Below are positions 53,782 through 61,105 of a stretch of 64,000 bases of DNA, one piece after another. The translations under genes were made by a program, and so were the position numbers. The notes under the pieces were generated by a model that was given only the letters and a program-made list of their open reading frames with translations, did no database searches and had not been told where the DNA came from. Source of the DNA: Leptospira johnsonii. Its GTDB lineage: Bacteria; Spirochaetota; Leptospiria; Leptospirales; Leptospiraceae. Location: NCBI RefSeq assembly GCF_003112675.1, contig NZ_BFAY01000011.1, forward strand, positions 496,001-560,000. The letters are read 5' to 3'. Every line of letters starts with the position of its first letter. Positions within the stretch are counted from its first letter, which is position 1.

Positions 53782-54576
53782 ATGGCACTTAGCGATCAAG
53801 AGATAAAAAACATCGTAGAAAAACTCCGAACCGAATACCGGGAAGGGGCCAAACAAAGTCCTAAAATTTTCGACGCCAAAGGTTTCGAGGATCGTTATAT
53901 CCAAACCCTGAAACATAGGGGAAACCTGGACAATTTCCTGAAAGACGAAGTGGACTTTCTGGAAAAGATCAAAACTAAACATAAAGAACTGACGGACAGA
54001 AGGAACGCTTCCAAGGGAGAAACGATCAATCGTATCCTGGACGAACAAGAGGAGAAGCTTTCCAAATACCAAAAGGTGGACTTCCATCCTTTGGCCAGAC
54101 CGGAAATGAGATTTTTTTACGGGGCAATGACTGCATTTGCAGAAACGGATCTACCCGTTCTAGTCCATATATTCAGAGGAACCCCGGAATACTCCGCATT
54201 CCAAGACAGTATCTCAGTGATCGAAAGAGTCGGAGTCACTAAAAGAGGAATGCCTTCTCTTCGTATCTCTGAACATATTAAGGCATTATTAGATGCGAAT
54301 GGAAACCAATCCACAATGGAAAGAGATTCCCAGAACATTCTTAAGGAAGTATGTATCGCTCTCGCTGGGCTCAGAAAGACCGCATTGGAATGTGTGGAGA
54401 AAAACAGGGTCAGCGACAGAATGACCGTACAAGTCAGCGATAGAGACTATCCGAAAGCTTCGGAAGCGTATAAGAATTTACTTTTCGGTATCGCATTAGA
54501 AAAAATAATCGTTAAAGCCGAAAATATCATCCGGGATTTCCGGATGAGCGACTTAGTCGGTCTGGACGCTAAATGA
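53782..54576 (+). CDS. Conserved hypothetical protein
   Basis: 264 residues, soluble, mostly helical. The first 110 residues are highly charged and probably coiled coil ([28 protein letters not shown]). Then a more hydrophobic part follows ([61 protein letters not shown]). No motif or family is recognised. Its stop overlaps the glycosyltransferase start by four bases (ATGA), which couples the two. With the preceding protein it may help organise or regulate glycan synthesis; this is inference from context only. Confidence 0.68.
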   Translation: MALSDQEIKNIVEKLRTEYREGAKQSPKIFDAKGFEDRYIQTLKHRGNLDNFLKDEVDFLEKIKTKHKELTDRRNASKGETINRILDEQEEKLSKYQKVDFHPLARPEMRFFYGAMTAFAETDLPVLVHIFRGTPEYSAFQDSISVIERVGVTKRGMPSLRISEHIKALLDANGNQSTMERDSQNILKEVCIALAGLRKTALECVEKNRVSDRMTVQVSDRDYPKASEAYKNLLFGIALEKIIVKAENIIRDFRMSDLVGLDAK

Positions 54577-55268
54577 AACTTTCCATTGTAATTCCCTGTT
54601 ATAACGAAAAACAGACCATCAAAAATATTTTAGAAACCGTAAAGAAGGTCCCCTACAAGGATAAAGAAATCATCCTTGTGGACGATTTTTCCACGGACGG
54701 AACGAGGGAACTCCTAAAAACCGCTCCTTTTAAGAAGTTAGTGGACCAACTCGTATTCCACGAAAAAAACCAAGGGAAAGGCGCCGCACTCCGTACTGGA
54801 TTCAAGGCCGCAAAAGGCGATATAGTCATCGTACAAGATGCGGATCTTGAATATGATCCGTTCGAAATTCCGGATGTGATCGATCCGATCTACAAAGGAA
54901 AAGCAGACGTTGTCTTCGGAAGCAGATTCATGGGGGGAAGAGCCCATAGAGTCGTTTACTACTGGCATAGATTGGGGAATCTTTTCCTAACCACTCTTTC
55001 CAATATGTTCACAAACATTAATCTAACCGATATGGAAACTTGCTACAAAGCATTCCGCAGAGAAGTTATCCAGGGTATCGATATTAAAGAGAATCGTTTC
55101 GGGTTCGAACCTGAGATCACTGCAAAGATCGCAAAGATCCCAGACATTCGGATTTACGAAGTAGGGATTTCCTATTACGGACGCACTTACGCAGAAGGCA
55201 AAAAGATAGGTTGGAAGGACGGATTCAGAGCAATCTATTGTATCTTGAGATACAATCTATTTTCTTAA
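54573..55268 (+). CDS. GT2-family glycosyltransferase (dolichyl/polyprenyl-P-type)
   Basis: 231 residues. GT-A fold of the DPM1-like subgroup: [69 protein letters not shown] with the DAD metal motif, FGSRFMGG, and [12 protein letters not shown] near the acceptor. It has no C-terminal membrane helices, so it is a compact cytoplasmic enzyme that probably transfers a sugar from a nucleotide donor to a polyprenyl phosphate. The convergent neighbour is a polytopic GT39/GT83-like protein of the kind that uses such lipid-linked sugars, an attractive but unproven pairing. Confidence 0.9.
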   Translation: MKLSIVIPCYNEKQTIKNILETVKKVPYKDKEIILVDDFSTDGTRELLKTAPFKKLVDQLVFHEKNQGKGAALRTGFKAAKGDIVIVQDADLEYDPFEIPDVIDPIYKGKADVVFGSRFMGGRAHRVVYYWHRLGNLFLTTLSNMFTNINLTDMETCYKAFRREVIQGIDIKENRFGFEPEITAKIAKIPDIRIYEVGISYYGRTYAEGKKIGWKDGFRAIYCILRYNLFS

Positions 55269-55277
55269 TATTTCGTT

Positions 55278-56858
55278 CTAATCTTTGGGAATTTCGTATT
55301 CTCGATATTCCCAAAGACCTTTCGTTTTCACTTCCTTCTCCTTCCAAGCATGACCGAATAACTCCAACCAAACAGGACGGATCTCCGCCTCTGCTAATAC
55401 CTTCATTCGGTATTTGTGCATCAGAATATTATTAGATTCAGGAAGTTTGGCTGCGTATTCCACCACGGCATCCGAGTAAGAAATAAATCCTACTTTTTCT
55501 CCAGGATGTTTTTTAGAAAGGAAGGAAACGATATGATCCATTCCTTGGGAAGAAGTTTCATTATGAATACATAATACTCTTTTTTGAAAATAAGACGGCC
55601 CGATAGATCCGCAAAGAACATCGTCCAGAAATAATAAACTGGAGGCTTGAGAATCCACATAAATAGACCGGATCGATCTGATCTCTTTCGAACTCCTTTG
55701 GTAATTCACAAATCCGACCAAGGTCATTCCGAAAGAATAGATTAATAAAATACTAAACGTTAAGTTTTTGCCGGATCTTCCTAGTTTCCATTCGGAAATC
55801 TCGGCAACTTCTTTCAAAACCAAAACAAATGGGATCAATGCTAATCCAACATATCTAGGTCCCCAATTGGAAACCCCGTCGTTCGGAGCTAAGAACGCGA
55901 TCAGGATGATAAACACATAGGCGCTGATCCCTAAGTGATAAAAAGAAGCTTCGATCTTCCCTTCTTTTGATTTTTTTACAAAGAAATAGAGAAGAGGAAG
56001 AAGTATCGGTAAATAGATCAGAAGCCCAGGCATTGAATAAGTTCCGATCAGTATCGTGAATGCCCTGGAAAGAACCGTGCCTTGGTCTTCTCCCGTATTA
56101 AAATTTTGGAAATATCTAGGACCGATCGGATGTTGGTAATCCAATGTATGGAATAAAAATAAAAGAAGTACAACTACTGAAAAAGATACCGAGAACCAAA
56201 AAGATTTTTTCCACCAATCTTTTCCGAAAGCGATCCAACCGCCTGCCCAGAACACCACAAAGAAGATCAGAACTTCTAACCTCAGCCAAACTCCGAGTCC
56301 TAAAAAGATCCCTCCGATAAGCTTATTAGAAATTCGATCTTCCGTCTTGTAAAAGAAAGTGAGTCCAAGTAATTCTAAAAGGAGAAGAGGAGGATGTTCC
56401 GAAAGTTCCGGTCCCATTAAAAAGATATAAGTTCCGAAAAAAGTAAAGGCGAGCCAGAACCAAGAAAGATCCCAGAACCTTCTCAAAATAAAAGCGGAGA
56501 TAAGATTGAATATTCCCATCAAAATGGAAACGATCGGGACCCAACTGAACACTAAAAAAGGTGCTATAAGAAGTGTGAGAAAGATCGGATATTGACCGAT
56601 CATTCTATCTCCGATCTGGAAGACCATAGGGGCTTTCCAAAGAAAATAACTATAACTCGGATCCAGATCCAAGGAAGGATAGATCAGATTTTCGGTGCTG
56701 AAACCTGATTGGAACATGGAATAGGCTTGGTGGTATTTCAAAAATTGATCCGAGAAAAGAGCTTCCCAAGGTTTTAGTAAAATTAGGATCCCGAAATAAA
56801 TTGCGCTAAATAGAAAGAATCCTTTTGAAATTCCAGTTGTTTTCATGATCGAAGGCAA
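55278..56858 (-). CDS. Polytopic membrane glycosyltransferase-like protein
   Basis: 526 residues, about ten membrane segments over residues 10-400 and a soluble C-terminal 125. The first periplasmic loop contains SDQFLKYHQAYSMFQSGF, with an Asp in the position used by GT-C enzymes of the ArnT/PMT type, and later LMGPELSEHPPLLL and DGVSNWGPRYVGLALIPF, the WGPRY run being like that of Leptospira proteins annotated as putative glycosyltransferases (LA_3751/LA_3752 type). It would use a lipid-linked sugar on the periplasmic face. Start at 56858 or ATG 56846 (MKTTG). Its stop lies ten bases from that of the GT2 gene. Confidence 0.75.
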   Translation of the reverse strand: MPSIMKTTGISKGFFLFSAIYFGILILLKPWEALFSDQFLKYHQAYSMFQSGFSTENLIYPSLDLDPSYSYFLWKAPMVFQIGDRMIGQYPIFLTLLIAPFLVFSWVPIVSILMGIFNLISAFILRRFWDLSWFWLAFTFFGTYIFLMGPELSEHPPLLLLELLGLTFFYKTEDRISNKLIGGIFLGLGVWLRLEVLIFFVVFWAGGWIAFGKDWWKKSFWFSVSFSVVVLLLFLFHTLDYQHPIGPRYFQNFNTGEDQGTVLSRAFTILIGTYSMPGLLIYLPILLPLLYFFVKKSKEGKIEASFYHLGISAYVFIILIAFLAPNDGVSNWGPRYVGLALIPFVLVLKEVAEISEWKLGRSGKNLTFSILLIYSFGMTLVGFVNYQRSSKEIRSIRSIYVDSQASSLLFLDDVLCGSIGPSYFQKRVLCIHNETSSQGMDHIVSFLSKKHPGEKVGFISYSDAVVEYAAKLPESNNILMHKYRMKVLAEAEIRPVWLELFGHAWKEKEVKTKGLWEYREYEIPKD

Positions 56859-56936
56859 GCATCCCCCACCCCCTAATTTATGAAACGAATTCTTGTCGGT
56901 ACAAACACCGGGCTTTTAAGTTTTTCGAAATAAATT

Positions 56937-56968
56937 TTGCATTTTTACTTGTAATTCCAATAATTACA
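56937..56968 (+). promoter_or_regulatory. Promoter and overlapping operator of the YceI gene
   Basis: TTGCAT (56937-56942) and AATAAT (56959-56964), spaced by 16, look like -35 and -10 elements. An inverted repeat TGTAATT-N5-AATTACA (56950-56968) covers the -10, a good place for a repressor of MarR or a similar type. The YceI start is 50 bases downstream. Binding protein unknown. Confidence 0.55.
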
Positions 56969-57017
56969 CCGCGAGATCAGTCTAAAACCAAAACATTCTC
57001 AAAGGAGAAAATCACTC

Positions 57018-57605
57018 GTGAAAACGAAACTTTATCTGATCCCTAGCCTTCTGGTGCTTTTAACTTTCGGCGCCCTACAAGCCGGAAATTACAAATTAGA
57101 TAACGCTCATACAGGCGTTGGCTTTAAGATCAAACACCTTGCCATTTCCAACGTATCCGGAAGCTTTAAAGACTTTAGCGGAAAATTCGCTTACGACGAA
57201 GCTACCAGCACTCTTAGCGATTTGGATGTAACTATCAAAGCTGCTTCCATTCACACTAACGATGAAAAAAGAGACGGACACTTGAAAGGAAAAGATTTCT
57301 TCAACGTAGAAGATCATCCTTCTCTTACCTTCAAAGCAAAAAAGGCTACCGTTAAAAAAGGCGGAGTTTCCAAGATCCAAGGAGAATTGACTATCAAAGG
57401 AGTGACTAAACCGGTTACTTTAGAAGTTAAATTTTCCGGTTCTGCAAAAGACCCGTGGGGAAACACTCACCTAGGTTTCGAAGCAGAAACTAAGATCAAA
57501 AGAGCTGATTTCGATATCGCTTGGAACAAACCTTTGGAAAAAGGCGGACTTTTGATCGGAGAAGAAGTTTCTATCCGTATCGAAGGCGAAGCAATTCCAG
57601 AATAA
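57018..57605 (+). CDS. YceI-family periplasmic protein
   Basis: 195 residues from GTG 57018, with AAAGGAGAAA ten bases upstream. Signal peptide (LYLIPSLLVLLTFGALQA), then the YceI lipocalin-like fold: NYKLDNAHTGVGFKIKHLAISNVSGSFKDFSG, DLDVTIKAASIHTNDEKRDGHLKGKDFFNVEDHPSLTFKAKK, ITKGVTKPVTLEVKFSG-type strand and a final WNKPLEKGGLLIGEEVSIRI. YceI proteins bind polyisoprenoid molecules and are induced by stress or base pH; some are seen next to bufferin or cytochrome b561 genes. It lies 166 bases upstream of bufA on the same strand but is separated from it by a terminator. Confidence 0.92.
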   Translation: MKTKLYLIPSLLVLLTFGALQAGNYKLDNAHTGVGFKIKHLAISNVSGSFKDFSGKFAYDEATSTLSDLDVTIKAASIHTNDEKRDGHLKGKDFFNVEDHPSLTFKAKKATVKKGGVSKIQGELTIKGVTKPVTLEVKFSGSAKDPWGNTHLGFEAETKIKRADFDIAWNKPLEKGGLLIGEEVSIRIEGEAIPE

Positions 57606-57619
57606 TTTCTCTGAACCAA

Positions 57620-57650
57620 TCGGGACTTTCGGAAGAAGGTCCCGACATTT
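57620..57650 (+). terminator. Terminator between YceI and bufA
   Basis: TCGGGACTTTC-GGAA-GAAGGTCCCGA: an eleven-base stem with one T-G pair and a four-base loop, 15 bases after the YceI stop, followed by CATTTCTGCCCTTCTTC. The T tract is interrupted, so termination may be partial. Confidence 0.65.
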
Positions 57651-57771
57651 CTGCCCTTCTTCTTTTCCAATTTTCTTTTCTATTCGTAACCTTCTCCCTT
57701 TCCTATCGAACTGAAAAAAGATCGAATCCTAAAAATCAGGTTTCGATAAAATCATCCGGAGAACCGAAAAG

Positions 57772-58029
57772 ATGAACGATCTGACTAAAAGTATGATCAT
57801 TGGAGCAGCTCTTACTGGCTTATTTGCAACAGGAGCGATGGCTGAGAAGAAAGAGGCAAAATCCGAAGAGTCGAAAGGAGAATGTCACGGGATCAATTCC
57901 TGTAAAGGAACGGGTGACTGCGGAGGAAAAGGGCATAGTTGCGCGGGAAAAAATTCCTGTAAAGGGCAAGGCTGGATCTCTCTCACTAAAAAAGACTGCG
58001 AAGGCAAGAAAGGAACTTTTAAAAGTTAA
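57772..58029 (+). CDS. bufA: Bufferin-type metallophore precursor BufA
   Basis: 85 residues. A signal peptide (MIIGAALTGLFATGAMA, cleavage after residue 24) is followed by a short charged spacer and a Gly/Lys/Cys-rich core with six Cys (38, 44, 50, 57, 63, 76). The core is a doubled unit: CHGINSCKGTGDC and CAGKNSCKGQG. This is the precursor pattern of bufferins (DUF2282-like, probably the BufA2 branch), ribosomal peptides whose Cys are turned into thiooxazole-type rings by BufB/BufC and which bind copper in the periplasm. GGAG lies 9-12 bases ahead of the ATG. It is too long for the EGKC-only short type. It faces bufC-bufB, overlapping bufC by 11 bases. Confidence 0.85.
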   Translation: MNDLTKSMIIGAALTGLFATGAMAEKKEAKSEESKGECHGINSCKGTGDCGGKGHSCAGKNSCKGQGWISLTKKDCEGKKGTFKS

Positions 58030-58774
58030 CCTCGGATACCAAACGATTCGTTTTCATCCCCGAAAGGAATTCGGAAATAGATCCCAATCCTTTCGGCGGA
58101 CTTCCTAAAATTTCTAAAGACTCCAAAATACTTTTTCCTTCGGCCAAACTTTTACCAAAAGAAAATTCCCATTCTCCAATCTCAGAGACAAATAAGTCCG
58201 ATCCCTTTTTTCCTAGGACCAAATATTGTTTTCTTTCAGTTAGGAATTGAGCTAGATCTTCGGAGTTTTCGGTTTTCCAAAGATTATAGACCGGAAAAGA
58301 ATATTCTAAAAATAGAACGGATGGATGAAAGGTCACTTTCAGATCTTCCGTTTCTTTTTCGGGAAGAGAAGTTTGCGGATTATCTTCAGAATTTTTAGGC
58401 AGATGAAATATTCTGAAAATATGAAGCTCCAGGTCCGCTATTTCGCTCAAAATAGGATGCTCAGAAAAATTCTCCCCTAGAAAGACAGGGAACATCTCGC
58501 CATAATTAGATATATTATAAGAATTTGATGGATGATCTTCTATAAAAGCCTTTGCAGTTTCGAAGAAGTCTTCGTCTCCTAAAACTTTCCAGACCGTTTC
58601 GTATTTTTCTCCTAAAGCCTCCGTAAATCTAGCGAGATACCCATTTTGGTAGACTGCGATCGCTGAATTTGTGTCCAATTTTCCGCCGGGGAGGACTCCA
58701 TTTGACAAAAGCGGACCTTCTTCTTTTCCCAAAAGAGCACTCGAAAAAATTTTTCTGAATTCTTCCGGCTTCAT
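58019..58774 (-). CDS. bufC: Bufferin maturation partner BufC (DUF2063)
   Basis: 251 residues from ATG 58774 (MKPEEF), which overlaps the bufB stop in ATGA; the longer frame to 58855 lies inside bufB. The DUF2063 N-terminal domain is clear: FRKIFSSALLGKEEG, then SAIAVYQNGYLARFTEALGEKYETVWKVLGDEDFFETAKAFI and HPSNSYNISNYGEMFPVFL, all typical. The C-terminal part is a RiPP recognition element-like domain in other family members, binding the precursor and presenting it to BufB. It is the second gene of the bufB-bufC unit and its 3' end overlaps that of bufA on the other strand by 11 bases. Confidence 0.88.
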   Translation of the reverse strand: MKPEEFRKIFSSALLGKEEGPLLSNGVLPGGKLDTNSAIAVYQNGYLARFTEALGEKYETVWKVLGDEDFFETAKAFIEDHPSNSYNISNYGEMFPVFLGENFSEHPILSEIADLELHIFRIFHLPKNSEDNPQTSLPEKETEDLKVTFHPSVLFLEYSFPVYNLWKTENSEDLAQFLTERKQYLVLGKKGSDLFVSEIGEWEFSFGKSLAEGKSILESLEILGSPPKGLGSISEFLSGMKTNRLVSEVNF

Positions 58775-59583
58775 GTTATTAGAGATCCTATAATAGATTT
58801 TGCTTTTAAGGCTTCTTCTTCCATTTCCGGAAAGCTGGGGATATCTTCGTCCCATTCTAACAGCACAGGGATAGCTTGGATCTTATCCGAAAAAGAAGAG
58901 AATAATTCCCAGACTTCTTTAGATACAGGTTTGGAATGAGTATCGAATAAAAATTCTCCGGTATCCGTGTGGCCCGCAAGATGGATCTGGCCTACATTCT
59001 CCCAAGGTATAGAACGCAAATATTCAATAGCGGAAAATCCATGATTTATGGAATTCACATATATATTATTTATATCTAACAGAATCCCACATCCGCTTTT
59101 TTTAGAAAGCTCGGAGATAAATTCCCATTCGGTCATTTCATTTTGAGGAAAACTCAAATAGGTCGAAACATTCTCTAATAGGATCCTTCTTCCCAAAATT
59201 TCTTGGACTTGTTCGGTTCTTTCTATTGCGAATTTCAAAAATTCTTTTGTGAATGGGAAAGGTAATAGATCGTGCAGATAATTTCCGGATTGTTCCGTCC
59301 AGCAAAGATGATCTGAAACCAAGAACGGATCTATCCTTTGTATGAGTTCCTTCCATCTTTCCAAATATTGTTTATCCGGAAAACTGCCGCCCAGAATGGA
59401 TAAAGAAACTCCATGCAACGCTACTGGAAAGTTTCTGCGGATAAACTCCAACATTTCCAAGGGACGGCCCTGGGTATCCATATAGTTTTCTGTGATTGCT
59501 TCGAACCAGGAAATCCGGACAGGCTCTCCCTTTCTCAAATAAGGATAATGTTCTTTTCTTAAGCCCACTCCGATGGAAGACAT
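58771..59583 (-). CDS. bufB: Bufferin maturation oxygenase BufB (DUF692/MNIO)
   Basis: 270 residues from ATG 59583, with GGAG six bases upstream; an in-frame ATG at 59637 would overlap the divergent YHS gene. The TIM-barrel DUF692 family is a multinuclear non-haem iron enzyme. Likely metal ligands: His57 (LHGVSLS), Asp91/His92 (SDHLCW), Glu137 (ENVSTY), Asp170 and the following Asn pair (LLDINNIYVN), His201 (IHLAGH), Asp214/His216 and Glu243 (LLEWDED). All are present, so it should be active on BufA cysteines. Translationally coupled to bufC. Confidence 0.9.
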   Translation of the reverse strand: MSSIGVGLRKEHYPYLRKGEPVRISWFEAITENYMDTQGRPLEMLEFIRRNFPVALHGVSLSILGGSFPDKQYLERWKELIQRIDPFLVSDHLCWTEQSGNYLHDLLPFPFTKEFLKFAIERTEQVQEILGRRILLENVSTYLSFPQNEMTEWEFISELSKKSGCGILLDINNIYVNSINHGFSAIEYLRSIPWENVGQIHLAGHTDTGEFLFDTHSKPVSKEVWELFSSFSDKIQAIPVLLEWDEDIPSFPEMEEEALKAKSIIGSLIT

Positions 59584-59629
59584 ATTTTCTCCGATGTAAC
59601 CTATTTCGATTTCATCCGAAGAAGGATAC

Positions 59630-60088
59630 ATGAACAAGTCGTATTTTTTACCGTTCTTATTTTTGCTTCTCTTAGACTGCAGCGGCAGACAGCTCGTGGA
59701 TCCTATCTTTAAAGAGGACGGAAAAACCGCTATCCACGGTTTTGACCCGGTTGCTTATTTTACTGAATCTAAACCGAAAGAAGGAAACTCCAAATTCAGT
59801 TATCGTTGGCAGAATGCAGAGTGGAGATTCTCTTCTGAAAAAAACCTAGAGACTTTTAAAAAATCCCCTGAGAACTTCGCTCCTCAGTATGGAGGATATT
59901 GCGCTTACGCAATGAGAGACGGAGAAGCTTATGAAACAAATCCCAAAGCCTGGAAAATTGTCTCAGGAAAATTATATTTAAACTATAACGAAAAAGTCCA
60001 CGGCTTTTGGGAAAGAGATGTGCCAGGCAATATTATAAAGGCCGATCAACAATGGAAAATCCTTCCTAGAAAAGAAACAAAGCCTTGA
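59630..60088 (+). CDS. YHS-domain lipoprotein
   Basis: 152 residues. Lipoprotein signal (SYFLPFLFLLLLDC, Cys at residue 17), then a YHS-type domain: AIHGFDPVAYFTESKPKEG, FSYRWQNAEWRFSSEKNLETFKKSPENFAPQYGGYCAYAMRDGE, and the closing AWKIVSGKLYLNYNEKVHGFWERD. YHS domains often bind metals, in particular copper, in transporters and chaperones. The core Cys here is in GGYCAYA. It reads away from bufB with only 46 bases between start codons, so the two likely share a regulated promoter region. A role in copper or other metal handling with the bufferin is a reasonable inference. Confidence 0.87.
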   Translation: MNKSYFLPFLFLLLLDCSGRQLVDPIFKEDGKTAIHGFDPVAYFTESKPKEGNSKFSYRWQNAEWRFSSEKNLETFKKSPENFAPQYGGYCAYAMRDGEAYETNPKAWKIVSGKLYLNYNEKVHGFWERDVPGNIIKADQQWKILPRKETKP

Positions 60089-61000
60089 TCAACGATCCTT
60101 CATTACTAAAAAATTATAGGATGCGATGATCTTTTGGGTCATTTCCAAACCGTCTTTGTTTACGTCCGGATGGTATTTTTTGATCATCTCTTTGTATTTA
60201 TTTTTTAATTCAGTATTTGTATAATCTTCGGAGAGACCCAAAAATTCGCGATGGTCTCTTGTTTCTGCATCTTCGTCCTCGTAAAAAGATCTGGAGGAGA
60301 ATTTCCTGCGAGAGTTGGATTTTTTCTTTTTCGTCTTTTCTCTTTCTTCTTCTCTGAATTTTCCAAAAATTTCGTAATAAGCCCTGTCCCTATATTCGGA
60401 TGTGATTTGTCGGATGGGGAATAATTTTGTATTTAAGATCTGAAAGAAATAATTTCTTAAGAATACATCCGCTCCGTAATCTCCCGAAAAACCTTTTCTG
60501 TCCAAGAACTCAGTGATCCCATTGTCCACTAACCTTTGCAGATCGAATTTATCGTCGAAATAGGAGTCGAATGCATCCTCGAATTTTTTGGTAGAAGAGA
60601 TGAGTAAAAGTAGAAGTTCCTTGTCCAGGTCATGTCTTTCTAATTTAGAAAGAACGATCTCTTTCAGAAAAGAGCGAAACTCATCCAGATAGGTATCGTC
60701 GAAAAACACTCCGCCTTTTGCAAATTCGGAGGCGAGACCTTCTATCTTTAAGACCTTCTCCAATAATAAAACGAGAAGATCCGCATTATCCTGGGTGAAT
60801 CCTTGGGTACCTTTGGAAGAATATTCCCTTTCTCCCCTGAGAGCATAGAGAAGTTTAAAATAATCCTCTCTACGGATCTCTAAAATTTCGATCAGTTTGT
60901 CGGAAGAAATAAACCACTCACAATCATTGCTCCCGGACTGTAATTCGAAGATTACGTCCTCTAAGGATGATTTGACCTGATCGAAACTACGGGCGTTCAA
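60089..61000 (-). CDS. Protein with C-terminal J domain
   Basis: 303 residues from TTG 61000. The J domain lies at the C-terminus (about 250-303): HREFLGLSEDYTNTELKNKYKEMIKKYHPDVNKDGLEMTQKIIASYNFL, with the HPD motif that activates Hsp70 ATPase. The N-terminal 220 residues are helical and unrecognised, with a basic low-complexity linker (EKTKKKKSNSRRKFSSRS). No G/F or zinc-finger regions exist, so it is a specialised class III co-chaperone that would bring DnaK to a particular client. The stop is one base from that of the YHS gene on the other strand. Confidence 0.83.
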   Translation of the reverse strand: MNARSFDQVKSSLEDVIFELQSGSNDCEWFISSDKLIEILEIRREDYFKLLYALRGEREYSSKGTQGFTQDNADLLVLLLEKVLKIEGLASEFAKGGVFFDDTYLDEFRSFLKEIVLSKLERHDLDKELLLLLISSTKKFEDAFDSYFDDKFDLQRLVDNGITEFLDRKGFSGDYGADVFLRNYFFQILNTKLFPIRQITSEYRDRAYYEIFGKFREEEREKTKKKKSNSRRKFSSRSFYEDEDAETRDHREFLGLSEDYTNTELKNKYKEMIKKYHPDVNKDGLEMTQKIIASYNFLVMKDR

Positions 61001-61105
61001 AGCGAGAACCTATACTTAGACCCTCTGCCTCGAACCGAGTTTGTCTATTCATTTTCCCGATAAAAAAGATTTGATCCGGGCCGCATAAAACGAGATTTTT
61101 CCCAC

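Noticed and set aside
57521..57775. Plus-strand frame overlapping the end of the YceI gene and leading into bufA
   Set aside because: Basic, low-complexity shadow in another frame, containing the terminator hairpin; no site before its ATG.
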